A DNA stretch of 64,000 nucleotides. It comes from Atherinomorus stipes. Its lineage: Eukaryota > Chordata > Actinopteri > Atheriniformes > Atherinidae. Shown here piece by piece: positions 11,971-24,436 of the stretch. Position 1 is the first letter of the stretch. Each line of letters opens with the position of its first letter. The notes beneath the pieces were generated by a model, which searched no databases, had not been told where the DNA came from, and saw only the letters and a program-made list of their open reading frames with translations. Position numbers and translations under genes: made by a program. Location of the stretch: positions 1-64,000 of the forward strand of contig JALJCO010001097.1 of the NCBI GenBank assembly GCA_023101725.1, read 5' to 3'.

Positions 11971-13875
11971 ACCTATATCAAAGTGCATCAGTATCAATTT
12001 TTTTTTAATGACACCCAGCCCTCGCAAAGGTGAATAGAAAGAGGAGTCCTCATATGCCTACCAGAAAAAAAAAAAGAGCTTTTACGAAAGAGGTGGGCCT
12101 TAAAAAGCTTGTTTCCACCTGTGTCCCTTAGATAAACCTTCTATGTAATGACCAGCAGGAGTTGGAAGTAAAGGAATCCATTTGTCCTTGAAAGACAAAA
12201 AGTGTGATAGACCAATCACTAAGGGCACTATCTAATGGATGATGACAAGGAGGCTAGGTGGGGTCGGCATCATGGAAGGTCATTTGCGGGCCATTTGGCT
12301 TTTACACAAAATGTGGAATGTTTGGGTTTGGATCCATCTGAATTTGTCAAATTACAGTTTCACCATTCACATTTGTATGTGTAGCCTATGTGTTGTATAG
12401 ATGGAGCGGAAGATGGAGGGAGAGACGAGGTCTGCATAAAGGCCTTTATTTATTTTCCCAGTTGGGGTTCATGGTATGTGTGTGTATCAAAAAGAGATTT
12501 TGCAGAATGTTGTGTAATTGGAACTGGTTTGCTGCGTTGGTTTATGGCAAACTCATTAACCATTTACATCATCTATTGAGTTCTTGTTATTGTTCTGGTT
12601 ATTATAAGCCCCCCATTAGACCTGTTCTGCCTCTTACTCTGTGGCTTGGTATATCTCTTTTATAGAGTTTGCTTTTGTAAAACACAAATACATCATACAG
12701 GCAGGACGCAGCAATCTGCTAATTGTTTTCATGGAAATTTTAAGGTTTCAAGTCACCACTTCAGAATCTTCGAACTGCCCCTGACAACAGCTATTCATAA
12801 TATGGTTAAGAAAGACATTAACTCCCACTGCAAATGCTTGTTCATTAGAGGAGTTTGTAAGAAATCAAAACAGGCCTGCTGAGGCATCTCAAAACACCAA
12901 CCACTAAGACAAGTTGACAGCCAGTGTTTTCTGGTGGTTAATAATTCAGCAAGGACTGAAGGCTGCTCTTGGCATGAAAGTGTGGGTTTGCAACGTTTCT
13001 GACAGCAGCAAAATTCCACACGTTGTATTTTTGGACTGGGGGGGGGGGGACCTTTCCCAGCCACAAAACCCCAAATGCATAGAAAAATATAGAAAAAGCT
13101 GCCTCGATGCCAAGCACATTAGCTCTTGTGCTTTATTTAAGCATTTGTCAAACCAAGTGTAGTACTTCACCCTCCGAGCCAGTCTTTTCAAGGACTTACT
13201 GGCCAAGTTATGCCACTTGACACTAGTGGTGTTAGAGTGGGCCGGTATTAAAGGAGTGAGGAGGCTCCTCAGCTTGGTCTTTGACAGCTCCCTTGAACTC
13301 TGTGGGCCCAGTGATAAAGTGGCTTGATGAGTGGGCAATCGCTGCCTGCCAGCTGCTGGTTTGGCCAGAAGAGCTGGAAAGGTGCCAGAGTGAGTGAAGA
13401 CCCACTACACACGAACAAAATGAACATGAACAAACATAGAATGAAGTGCAAAGGTGTATGCTGACATCTATACAGTTGATTAAATACCACTTCTATAGCT
13501 TTACCTTTCAGAACGAGATAAATAAATATGAATTCAAAAAGCAGATCATCTGGTCCTTATAGGTGTAAATCACGTCTGATCACAACTGGATTCTGGCTGA
13601 ATCATTTTTTGATGTAGATCAATGTGCTGTTGCACCCCTAGTTCTTACCAGGCATTTAAATCAGGTAAATATCGCAGATGACAACGATTTATGACATTTA
13701 TTATTTTGTCATTATGTATTTAACAAAAATTAAGCCAAAATGCCAAGGCAGTGTGAAAAACTAAGTACTGCTTCCATAGGAATTAATAAGTAGCAGCCAG
13801 GTGTTGCTAATCAAATGCACTTGATTACCTGATTATTAGCAGGTGTGAGCAGACGCTTTGGCAGTGTTCTAGTCT
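11971..13875. other. non-coding stretch
   Basis: Nothing recognisable apart from short homopolymers such as a nine- or ten-base G run at about 13039. Reading frames of up to 130 codons on both strands overlap one another and show no domain. Confidence 0.4.
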
Positions 13876-15470
13876 GAGGCTATGTCCACGTAAACACTGG
13901 TATTGATTGAGGACATATCCACAGGGCCCCGCCAACAGCGACATCGATGTCGCATCACAGCATTTGTGCTGCTGAAGCTGCTGAACAGGAGACAGCAAAA
14001 CCATCTGCTCCTCTACTGCCGCCATCAGCTGCAAGTAGTCATGTTTGTTCACACTGAAGTTTACCTGCATGGTCTATGTCTTATACTCTGTTTTTGATGC
14101 ATTTCTGTGGCAGTAGGTGTGCTTCCATTACACCTAGAATATCACAAAACCTTAATATCGTTATTAAAAACTGGTAATGGAAACAACTTTTTTGAAGAAA
14201 AAAAAAAACCTAAAATATTGCAAAAAAGACTCTGTTATCATGAGTTTTTTTTAGATGTTTTGATATAGCAGTATATTGCAAAAGTGTAATACAGTAGAAA
14301 CACCTTTTTCACATTTATATGCCCTTAGGCATGACAACAAAACAGTTTTCCCTTCTTAATTATGATGTTTATGATCATTTACTGTATAAGCATTAAATTT
14401 GGAATCAGAGTGATAGGGGACGTTTTATCAGTCACATATACAGTAGGTCTATATGAAAAATCAGAAAATTGCTGTATTTAGGCAAATGGAGTTCATCTTT
14501 GGACAACATGCAGATATAGTCGAAGTTCTTGGTGTATTAGCAACGACTGACCATAAGTTATTTATGCCATCTCCTAACATTTGTGATATATTAAAATTTG
14601 AATTTCCCTTCTGGGATAAAAAACGTATTTTTTCATTTAATTTTCATTTAATTTAATTTCATATGGCCACAACTTGGTTATCTCATTCTCACATGTTAAT
14701 TAGTTGTTACCACGATTTAGGGGCTGTCCCCACAACATGGAATTGCAGTAAAAGCACAAAAGTTTTCCTAAAAATCCACCCTTTTATCCCAACAAAACCG
14801 GGGATTAGCCTCCATGAAACCAACCATGTCTGAATCCAGGTTCAAAAGTAGAGAGATTCAAAACCTTGACCATTTGCGTTCCATCAGGACAGTGAAGCCG
14901 TACAACTGGGGATATGACGTCAGTGTGACAAACACATTGCCAATCACAAAAATAATGGTGTTGGTGATCAGCTGTGTTGTGGTTCTCCTCCAGACAATCC
15001 TGTCTTATTTCCAGCTTCTGCACCAAAATGCTGCTTTTACAACAGAGGATTGTCCTTCTGTAGTCTACCATCAACAGCGGGAGAAAGCCGACAAGCATGT
15101 CACATGATATGAGGTGAGCCTCTTGTTCGAGTGTTAATCTATAATCATTGTAGCACCACCCATGGCCTTGTGGTACGTACTATAGTGGAATGGTGAAACC
15201 ATTCCCACCACTGCCTTCACACCTGAACTGGCTTCGGTACAGTGAGGACATGGTCTTAATCATGAGTGGCCATGGGATGTCATCTTTTGGCCACAACGTC
15301 AAAAACACTACTTATCTTGTGTACAAGGAATTGTTAATTATCCAAAAATCTTCACAGTTTTCCTAAAAACTTGTGTTTAGTTCCACAAAACGGTTTGCAT
15401 GCCTCTCAAATGCCTTAATGCAGAAAAAAGTGTGTGCTTTTGTCAAAATACCAGTGTAGCGTGAACAGAG
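13876..15470. mobile_element. non-autonomous DNA transposon remnant (hAT-like ends)
   Basis: The left end (13876-13904, containing GTCCACGTAAACACTGGTATT) and the reverse complement of the right end (15442-15470, containing GTTCACGCTACACTGGTATT) match in about 20 of 25 positions with one gap. Internal text such as CAGTTTTCCTAAAAACTTGTGTTTAGTTCCACAAAACGG is, in shorter pieces, typical of a common teleost hAT-like family. No transposase frame is present. Target duplications were not resolved, and a smaller inverted-repeat element is nested at 14113-14307. Confidence 0.4.
14113..14307. mobile_element. short MITE with CCATTACAC-type ends
   Basis: The left end reads AGGTGTGCTTCCATTACACC. The right end in reverse complement reads AGGTGTTTCTACTGTATTAC, so the termini are inverted copies with several mismatches over about 190 bp. 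The 'fasten your ends' motif TTTCCATTACAC and GTAATGGAAAC (seen at about 14172-14183) recurs in teleost MITEs. There is no coding content. Confidence 0.4.
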
Positions 15471-16927
15471 TTTGAAACATATTGGTGTGTATTAACACAG
15501 TGACAAGAAGGAAAGGCAGAAATAATCATTGAGAAGCAATTACTGCTGTTCCTTTACCTGAGGAGATTATCAGACCATATCCAAACTATTTGTAGTCCTT
15601 CAGTCTACACCACAGCTCAGGTTTGCTTCTGGCCTTCTGAAACAAAGTCTTTTGGACAGACCCGACTAAAGTGAAGATGTTTGACCACAACATTCAGTAC
15701 CAAACCAAAGCCAACGTACCGTATGAGCACATAGTACAACACTGAACATATCGGTCCGTCTGCAGTTAGTCCGCCGCTACAAACATCCAATCACCAGACA
15801 CATATTCAGATGGCAGGTTTTAACATTATCTATTTTACATACATGCTGAGGAATTGATATTCACAGAGCTGGTGAATTTAAAAGCAGTGTCCTCATCATT
15901 ACCAGAGAAGGAGGAAACCAGGGGCCTATGACATAATGTCCTGAAGGATAAATGCGGTCTTTAGTACTAATTCCATTTGGAGCAGTGTGTGTGCTATCAT
16001 GTGTATATGCATTTTGATATTTAAGTCTGAGTCCTGCATCAAAAAGTGTTTGAACCCTGATCTTCTCCTTGAATGCATCAAAAATATTTGCATTTATATA
16101 TTCATTCATTTTTACAGCCGGCTGAACAGACTGCATCACTGCTTTAACTCCATAGAATCTCAATCTCTGTGTCTAACTCTATCTTCTCCATAAGAGTACG
16201 AGTCTGCTTGCTCACGCGCTCATCATCAGGGACTACACTTGACTGTAAAGATGTTATTTAGATCATATTTGCACACAGGAAAAAGTAAGTAAGTGGGCTG
16301 GTTTGAAGGCTTGAATTCTCATAATTTTATGCATATATTCATGTATCTTCAGAGGGTCAACATTCATGATTGTGGTGGTTGGACAACTTTTCTGTCATGG
16401 TGTGTTTTTGCAATGCTCTTTATTTCTTTGTGTTTTAAGCTATTTAAATTTACTGAGATGCGAACAGGCTAAACATGGCTGGCAACTAAAAAGTTGGTAC
16501 CTGTTGTGTGCACAGTTCATTTCTACTCTTCATATCCAAATGTTACACGCATCTGTCTACTGCAAGCTTTAAGTGCTGATGACACGACCTTAACTTCAAG
16601 TAACTTTGCCATACAGCAACACACCAAGACAAAATAAGTAGTTCTGTGCAATAAGAAGTTAATCAGATGTATATTTATCTAAATATCTGATGTTTAGGAG
16701 GTTTGGCTAAATGCTAATAGCTTTTCAGTTGCAAACCTAGCCGCCATGATGTGTCGCCAGCGACATACAGAGTTGCGATCCGCCCATTCAGTTACATGTA
16801 CAATCTAAGCCGTGGAAAACATGAAAGATGGCTCCAGAACAGCCAGATTGGAACTGGTTTGTGTAGTGGGATCATCAGGCAGTTCAGAAAAGTGTGATAA
16901 TACTGAGGAATTTGGGGAAATCACAAT
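15471..16927. other. non-coding stretch
   Basis: Apart from the Tc1-like fragment at 15630-15770 I see nothing definite. The frames at 15861-16193 on the two strands overlap and have no recognisable domain. Confidence 0.4.
15630..15770 (+). pseudogene. Tc1/mariner transposase fragment
   Basis: The stretch with GAAACAAAGTCTTTTGG, CAGACCCGACTAAAGTGAAG and ATGTTTGACCACAACATTCA follows, in order, the central catalytic region of teleost Tc1 transposases, where the protein reads approximately T-K-V-x-M-F-G-H-N. It is short, lacks both inverted terminal repeats and has no continuous reading frame. Recognition is from family knowledge only. Confidence 0.4.
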
Positions 16928-16935
16928 TTACAAGC

Positions 16936-17890
16936 CAGAGCCGGTTCTGGATTTCAGGGGACCCTAAGCAGAATAATGTTTGGGGGCCCTACCCCTTCAT
17001 GCCATGAACAAAGTTTTTCGGTAGACACAACACTTTAAGTTAAAATATAATGTGTATTAACTCATTCAAAACACTCTAGGAACATAATTAATGAAATATG
17101 ATAACATTTACTTGTAATAGTGCTGTTAATTTGCTGAGTTTAGAGTTTCACGGATTGCTAGTTGTTGCGGCAGCGTGCGTGTCAACAGATTGTGGAGAAT
17201 GTCTCCAAGAACTAAAGGAAAGCTAAACTTACAGGACAATAGTACTCGTTCGTCCATCCGTCTTAAAGAATTGGTGAATTCCAGAGTTTTGCTGCAGATA
17301 ATGCCTTGTAGAGAGGCCGGTTCATTCTACCCTCTTCACTCCGATTATATGGATCTGACAGACGTGTATTGAACTTTTATGAAAATACTGAAAAAAATGC
17401 ATTTTGTTCTGCTTCAAAACTGTTTGTGTTGAACTAGTACAGGATGTGATTTGATCTCGTATTATATGGACCATCAGTATTGAACCAATTAAATGTCCGG
17501 ACACGACTGATTACTAAATAAGGAACAACTCCATACTCTAAAGCAGTGATTCCCAACCCTGGTCCTCAAGGCACACTATCTTGAAGAATTTCCACGTTGC
17601 CTTGTTGAAACACAGCTGACTCACATTAATAGGTCAGAAGCAGACTGGTACAGAGCTCATCAGAGATCCATTTAATTTGAATCAGCTGTGTCTTAGCAGG
17701 GCAAAAAGGAAAGTCTTCAGGATAGTGTGCCTTGAGGACCAGGGCTGGGAATCGGATAAATCATCTTGTCCTTGCCAGCTGCTTCTGAAGTCCATAAAGT
17801 GCTCACTGAGACAAACTTACTTAAGGGGCCCCCTAGCGGTGCAGGGCCCCAAGCGGTCGCTTAGTCTGCTTAGTGGTAAAACCGGCTCTG
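16936..17890. mobile_element. hAT-like non-autonomous transposon with 8-bp TSD
   Basis: The left terminus is CAGAGCCGGTTCTGGA and the reverse complement of the right terminus is CAGAGCCGGTTTTACC, giving terminal inverted repeats of about 12-14 bp. Immediately outside lie TTACAAGC (16928-16935) and TTACAAAC (17891-17898), an 8-bp duplication with one mismatch, as hAT transposases make. Subterminal GGGACCCTAAGC on the left and GGGGCCC/GCTTAGT on the right are also partly inverted. No transposase is encoded. A second MITE (17544-17755) is nested inside. Confidence 0.75.
17544..17755. mobile_element. hAT-type MITE nested in larger hAT-like element
   Basis: The left arm has CAGTGATTCCCAACCCTGG, TCCTCAAGGCACACTATC. 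The right arm, reversed, has GATTCCCAGCCCTGG, TCCTCAAGGCACACTATC. The arms are inverted copies of about 40 bp around a 130-bp centre. CAGTGRTTCCCAACC termini are typical of hAT elements. The right terminal few bases have decayed (ATCGG in place of ATCACTG), so the TSD cannot be confirmed. Confidence 0.75.
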
Positions 17891-18184
17891 TTACAAACTA
17901 GAACCGGAGTAGAACTTTAGCCAACTGCTTACAGCCCGTCTCCCAGCCTCAAGTCCACTGGTTCAGCCAAAAGCCTGCAAGACCATACCGAGGGAACTCA
18001 AAACTGTAAGGAGTGACCCAGAACAGCACAAGCAGGCCCACAACTGTTAAGGAGCTGCACCGGTTTGACATGGAGCCAGGCATGACAGAGACAAGGCACT
18101 CATTCCATCATCATGAAGAACGCTTTGGACAATAAAACATGGCAAAAAATGTCAAAAACGTGTCATCAGCACTTTAAAAATACA

Positions 18185-18731
18185 TTTAAAGGTAGAGTCC
18201 AGAGTTTCCACCCTGAACATAAACGCTGGATTTGTGCAAGTGAAATCCGTTTCAATCCGCACCTTTGGGCCTCTATTCTCATGTGGTGATTACTTTGTTT
18301 GCAACTCCCTGTCCCCTGTCTGTAATTGGCTTTTTCCCTTAGTTTCAGTCTGTTCGGGATGTTTCTGGGAAGACATTTCTGTACATATTCCCAGCTAATG
18401 ACAGAGCTAAGGGCATGATGCTGTGTGGGAAAAAGCTCATGATTGGAGCAGACGCCAGTCACTCGAACTCTCAGGGGAAAAAAAAAAAAAAAAACGTCAG
18501 ATGCAGCAAAGAAAAGGAAGTACACTGTGGTAAGAGCTTTAGATGGTGCACGTTGGAAAACCAGGGTTAATATTGGTTTGGCTTTTACCCTCTTCCAAGC
18601 TTTGAAGGAGAAGCTTGAAGCTGAATAGGCTAAAGAGCAATGCAGCCATTAGCCTGATGGAAGGGGCTCTCAGTTTGAATAGTGTTGTTTACAAACAGAA
18701 ATGGGGAGGAACTCCGGACTCTACCTTTAAA
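18185..18731. mobile_element. MITE with TTTAAAGGTAGAGTCC ends
   Basis: The left terminus TTTAAAGGTAGAGTCCAGAG is mirrored on the right by a sequence whose reverse complement is TTTAAAGGTAGAGTCCGGAG. The inverted repeat is about 25 bp with two or three mismatches and the element is about 547 bp. TTTAAA at both outer edges would suit a TTAA-targeting (piggyBac-type) insertion, but the TSD overlaps the repeat and cannot be separated. An A-run sits at 18479-18494. There is no protein of recognisable type. Confidence 0.6.
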
Positions 18732-21700
18732 CACTTTAATATCAACATAGTGACTCATAAAGCTCACTCAATAACCAGTGAAAATAACCAGAATATGGGT
18801 TGTGTTTATCTTAACAGTGAAACATCATAAAAACTGAAAATATGCAGAGTTCAGGGGAGAAAGAGTAGTGTGAGGATCATAAAATCATTTTTATCACCTG
18901 AAGTAAAAAAAGAAATAATTCCATCACAGTGATCTTTAATAAAGGTGTAATTGTACATGTTTTTGAACATGTCACAATTCAGTCCAAGCAGTTGTAGACA
19001 AAAAATGTGAAAAGACTGATAAATCAAAACTCCTGTGCAATTTCCACCTGGAACATTTTGCCAGGATTCACAAGAAGTATCAGCAACATCATTGGTCAGA
19101 ACAGCTAAGTAGATGATAGCACTTAATTTATTAGGATATATATGTGAAAACGCTTCAGCCATGCTCACTCATTCCCAGAAGGAATCACCAGAATGTGTTG
19201 ATTAGCTGAAACACACTAAAACTGGAAATGAACAGCAATCAAACAGACTCTGCCTGCAGATTTTATGCCCGATTGTTTGACTGTGCTAGTGTATCAAGTA
19301 CGGGAATGTTTTTGAGGATGATGTGCAAACATACCCATTGTAGGAAATGATGATATTAAAACAGTGAAAGCACTACAACACTGCTCTGGAGCATCTTTAC
19401 ATATGCATTTCATTGAGTTTGTTCTGTCTGTTCTTTGCAGTGCTAACAAATCGCAGCACCCCCATCAGCCAGCACCAGGGTTCTTTAATTATAAAAGAAA
19501 GAATAATGAGAGGGAAAAAAAAGAAGTCCATGACATGAAAATACAAAGTATGCACCAAATTCTAAACTTTGTGAAACATTACACAACTCTTGTCTGAGTT
19601 AAAGATGACAAACTGGTAAATCAGAGAGAGTTGTCATTTGTTTCTGTATATTCTGGTGTCATTAACTAAATTAGAGGTTTGCGTGTTGACATTTATGCTT
19701 CTCAAATGGTGCAGGAAGCCTTCATGCTGATTGCACCAAAACATCAGCTGATAACTCTGAAACCAGAATGCACATGAGCAGATTGGATGGCATTGTTCAC
19801 CAAATGACGAGCTCTGTCTTCTTCTCCGCCTCCTTAATTATCTTCCTCGATTATAATTACATGTGTGGAGGTCCAGAGGGCAGTCGCTGTGGTGGTGTAC
19901 TGTCTACTGCTGTTTCTGGAGTTAGATGAAGTAAAATAAGCACAAGATACTGTACAGAATGGTAGTTAGTTAATGAAGGGTAGTGTCTGTTTCGAAATCA
20001 CAGGCGTCCTTTATGAAAGCAATGAAGAATTTACATCATTTTGTGTCACTCCATTTGATTAGCAGTGCAAATGCCCCGCAATGCTAATTTAGACTTTAAT
20101 GTAATACAATCGAGAACTGCAGAAGACTGAATTGCAATTAAATGACATAAATTCAGCAAGTTGTTTAGAGTTCCTCATGATATTGAGCATTACTAGCCAT
20201 AAACAGCTGACACATCACACACAGTGAAGGCTTTCATTGAGAGTGGTGATGAGTGAGAGTGAGGTGTGACCTGCGGGTCCTCAAGTAGCCCCGTCATTCT
20301 CCTTTAATGAAGCAGATGAATAAATGATTTGAGGTGCTAGGCCTGAGAAGTATGATCCCCTGTCAGCATGTCTCCACAGGGGTTAGTAGGAACATCAGGG
20401 GAGTCCTCCTCCTCCTCTTCCTCTCCACCTATTTATCCCTTAAACTCCTACATTTCTTGCAAACATCCCCTCCCCTCTGACTCTATAAACATTCACCCCA
20501 CTTCTGTCGCCCTCCACCTCTGCCTCCTCTCCTGCCTCCCCCCACTGTGTGTGATCCTAATCTCCTCTAAAGCATCTTTTCCTAGACTGTGGGAGTTGGC
20601 AGAGAGTGAAGGCCACCATCAGACTCTTACTGACTCATCCAGTCGTAAACAACTGGTGGGTGTCGGCATGCTGGCGGCCTTCCAGAGTCAGACACGTTCA
20701 TTTTGACAGGTCATTTTTTTTATGATGCTGATTGTTATTTTCCCTGTTATAGTTTTTCTTCCCCCTGACTTCAGATGGGGGGTAAAAGTGCAACTCTCTG
20801 ATATCAGGCAATTTTACTGTCTAGGCCCGAAAACAAAGATGACAGTAATAAAAAGGAGAACCAATTGCTTTTTCATTTCATTGCCATTGGGAAATCAGGC
20901 TGACAGAGGAATAAAGGCACTATAATAATAAAGTTTAAGAAAAAGGGCCTATGGCTTTCATTCCCTAAGCTCAAGAAGTAGCCACTGTGGATGGTAGAGT
21001 TGCTCAGGGTCATCCACTTTCCTGGAGTAAAGGGAAGAGAATGTGGAGCAAGTGGTTAAAAAAAGAAAAAAATCAGGCTTGAGAGGAATGCCAGGTGCCA
21101 GGAATAACAGAGAGAAGAAATCTCTGTACAGACCTCTTGCTTCATTAATGATTAAGGATATGAACGTGTTTTCTTTTTATTTCTGTTTTCTGCTGTTTCA
21201 TATAAAAGACGAGATGAGAAACTAGTTAAACGTGACAAAAGAAGATCATGCTCAGATTTAGCTCAGATCAGGACACATAATTTGGGTTGAATATTTTTGG
21301 TTACAAAAAATGCTCTCAAAAACTGATGTTTGTTAATTCTGCTTAACCAGTTCTTTAACAATGCATCTTTCTGTGCTGGGGAATCGTCGTATTGCTCATT
21401 ACAGTGGCGCACAGTGCAGCTATCGCCACATGAACATCTGAGTTAATGGGCCACAATAAAGACACCACTGTCTTCATTTTATGGCTCAGTTTTCTAATGG
21501 CCTACTTGGCTTTCTTGCCTGTTGTCTCAAAGGAGTCATCTAGGTCTCTTTAAGACATCCAATATTCTCAGCACACTCTTTCCTCCTGGCTCACAACTCC
21601 CTCCATCCATTCTTGCACTCTTCCTTATTCCGATCCTCCTCTTTCCATTCCTATCAGCTACAGGCAGCCTGTGGTAGCCCACGGCCTTTGCCTGTGCTTT

Positions 21701-22501
21701 TAGTTTCATTAGCGGGCCCCAGATGCTTAGCTGCTTACAAAATTATGAAGGGCCAAAGCCAGCCACCTCCAGATGGGACCCATCTATATTCAGATGAGCT
21801 GTTTCCTCACAGACAGAGCAATCCCACCCTGATGTCCTACAGTGTTGTCAACAAACTTGCTGACAAACACAAACACAAGCGAGAACAAACAGATGTACAC
21901 ATTCACAGAGGAAGCCATGGGCACATGTTGTGCACACACCCAGAGCCACCCAGGCAAAAGCACACATACACATACACACATACACACACATACTTGGCAG
22001 GATGGCATTGCTCTCTATAGGAATACAAAAGCTTTGCTAGTGTACTGATGTTTGAGCCGTCAGCTTACGCCTTTATGCTGCATTGTGATGTGGACACAAG
22101 TGCAGGGGAAATTTTTATGGCTGTTTTACAAATGTTTAATAGACATATGGAAACATCCCCTCAGCAACCAGCCTGTCCAACAACTGAGAGGCAACAGCCA
22201 GTTTGACACAAGACATTAGAAATTTATAACTCATGATGGCTCCATTCTCACACAGTATCTCTTGCCAAAAACGTCTCCACTTTCTACTCATTGATGAGTC
22301 CTCTGATCACAAACGTTTGCACATAACAGTTTGGATAGTAGCTACAGAATGAGAAGACAGAACAAATAGGAATCATGCAAGCAGAGGTGCAATAACTTCC
22401 CTTCCATAACTATTAGTGTCTGGTGTACTATGAGACATGAGATTGACAAATCATTGGAATCACATGCTAGTAAATAAATCATTATAGCATCATACTTACT
22501 T
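18732..22501. other. AT-rich non-coding stretch
   Basis: No gene or RNA is recognised. CA-rich tracts occur at about 21958-21992. TAAT-rich segments near 19830-19860 and 20040-20150 could be conserved non-coding DNA, but that is speculation from composition. The largest frames (about 112 and 135 codons) have no domain. Confidence 0.4.
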
Positions 22502-24436
22502 ATGGGTCATTTTATTAGGTTCACCTGTTAAACTGGTTTCTAACACAAACAGCTAATTAGCCAATCACACAGCAGCAACTCAATGCATGTAGACATGAGG
22601 AAATGGTCAAGACAACTTGCTTAAGTCTAAAATGAGCATCAGAAATGGGAAAAACGGAGGATATAAATGGTTCTGTGTACCTTCGTAACTGCTGATCTTC
22701 TGGGATTTTCACACAGCCATTTCTAGTGTTTACAGAGAATGGGCTGAAAGAGAGAAATCCACTGCACAGTAGTCTGAATGAAAATGTCTTGTTGATGTCA
22801 GAGATCAGAGAAGAATGGGCAGACTGATTGTAGATGACAAATAATAGTGGTTACAACCAAGGTATACAGAAAAGCATCACTGAATGCACAGGTGGAACCT
22901 TGAAGCAGATGGGTTACAGCAGCAGAAGACCACATCGGCTGCCACTCCGATAAGCTAAGAACAGGAAACTAAGCTGCCATATTCAGTCATAAAATGTGAA
23001 AACAAAGACCCATCCTGCTTTGCATCAATGATTCAGGCTGCTGCTGGTAGTGTGATGCTGGAGGATATTTTCTCGGTGCGCTTTGGACCACTTAGTACCA
23101 AATGTGCATTGTTTAAATGTCCCAAAGTACATGAGTATTGTTGCTGAAGATGTCCGTCCCTTTATGAACACAGTGTAGCATCTTCTGATGGCAAGATAAA
23201 GCACCATGTCACAGGTTTCTTTAAGATGGCAATGCCCTCCAATGCCCCAACCTAATATCACAAAAATGCCTGACATGAGCATGAACAGCCTGACCCGTTT
23301 ATGTGTCCCCGACACATAACTGGTTCAAATTACATGCCACTGACACGTAAAACTGTGCAATGTAAAATCAACAAGCCCTGCAAAAAATGGACACATATAT
23401 GAGGGTCGTTTGTGCATGCACAAAAATACAGACTATATTACATTTTTTAATATCTGCTCAATTTATGTATGCGATTCATCGTTTTTTTTTTATTTTGACA
23501 TAACCTACATTCTTTTAGTTTTTTTGGTTGCATGTTGCCTGGAGAAACCTGGAATCGATCTCCCGAACTTCTGGATGATGGACAACTGCTCTCTGTCCAA
23601 GTCTATTCCTCGAGAGCTGCTATCCTGCAACAGTTACATGCATTTCTTCCCCAACGTCTCCTGAATTACCTCATGCTCAACTCCACAAAGGTACAGTAAC
23701 GAGCCAAGTTTCATGACAGCAGCTCTGGTTACTGTACCTGTAACCTCGTTTACATGTCGGGGACACGAGTAAAGCTGTTTGTGCTCACATCACGTATTTT
23801 TGTGAGACCAGGTTGAATGACCTCCACCAGGCCATCAGGACTTATCAGACCAGGTAACATTTTTCAATCTTCTATCATCCAATTTTGGTGAGTCTGTGCA
23901 AGTTGCAGTCTCAGTTTTCTGTCCTTAGCTGGCAGGAGAGGCATCCAGAGTGGTCTCCTGCTGCTGCTGTAGCTCACCTGTATCAAGTTTCAATGTTTTG
24001 TGCATTGAGCGATGGTATTTTGTCTCCATAAAGGCTGTTTGACAACATTTAGTGGTAAGCGAGTGCCTGAAGAAGTTTTTAGCTAGAGGTGTCAGAAAAC
24101 AACCATCATGAGTTATAACTGCCTAACATGTCTCATCTCAAACTGGCTGCTACCCCTCAGTTTTTGGAGAGGCCTGTTGGGAAGGTGATGTTTTCAGATC
24201 TTAATCCGAGAGAGAACCTTTGGGATGCATTGAAACAAGATATGCTCATCATACTGTAGATGTGCAGTCAGCAAGTCTGCAGCAACTGTGTGATGCCATC
24301 ATGTCCTCAAGGACCAAAATCTCTGAGGAAATGTTGCAGCACCTTGTTGAATCTATGCTGTGAAAATTAAAGCAGATCCGAAGAAAAAAGGCAAGTACTA
24401 ACAAGGTGTATCTAATAAAGTGGCAAGGGAGTGTAA
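22502..24436 (+). mobile_element. Tc1/mariner element, decayed and interrupted
   Basis: The 5' end (TTATTAGGTTCACCTGTTAA, 22513 on) and 3' end (AAGGTGTATCTAATAAAGTG, about 24402) are inverted terminal motifs of a well-known teleost Tc1 family. Between them the transposase order is kept in scraps: GCAACTCAATGCATGTAGAC, CTGGGATTTTCACAC, GGTTACAGCAGCAGAAGACC, TTTATGAACACAGTGTA and CACCTTGTTGAATCTATG. The encoded DDE transposase is broken by many stops and frameshifts. About 860 bp of unrelated DNA (roughly 23265-24125) separates the catalytic part from the C-terminal part. The minus-strand frame over 23025-23315 is antisense to the transposase. Confidence 0.85.
23265..24125. other. foreign insert inside the Tc1 element
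   Basis: The Tc1 similarity stops at about 23265 and resumes at about 24125. Near the edges lie TGTGTCCCCGACACAT (about 23301) and, inverted, ATGTCGGGGACACGA (23754-23768). A 12-bp inverted pair, AGGTACAGTAAC and GTTACTGTACCT, lies at about 23690-23740. The insert may itself be a small DNA element, but no TSD was found. A partial re-use of Tc1 sequence at its right edge suggests rearrangement. Confidence 0.4.

Noticed and set aside
18166..18525. Minus-strand frame with poly-Phe start
   Set aside because: The Phe run is the T-complement of an A-run inside a MITE.
23025..23315. 96-codon minus-strand frame
   Set aside because: Antisense shadow of the decayed Tc1 transposase.
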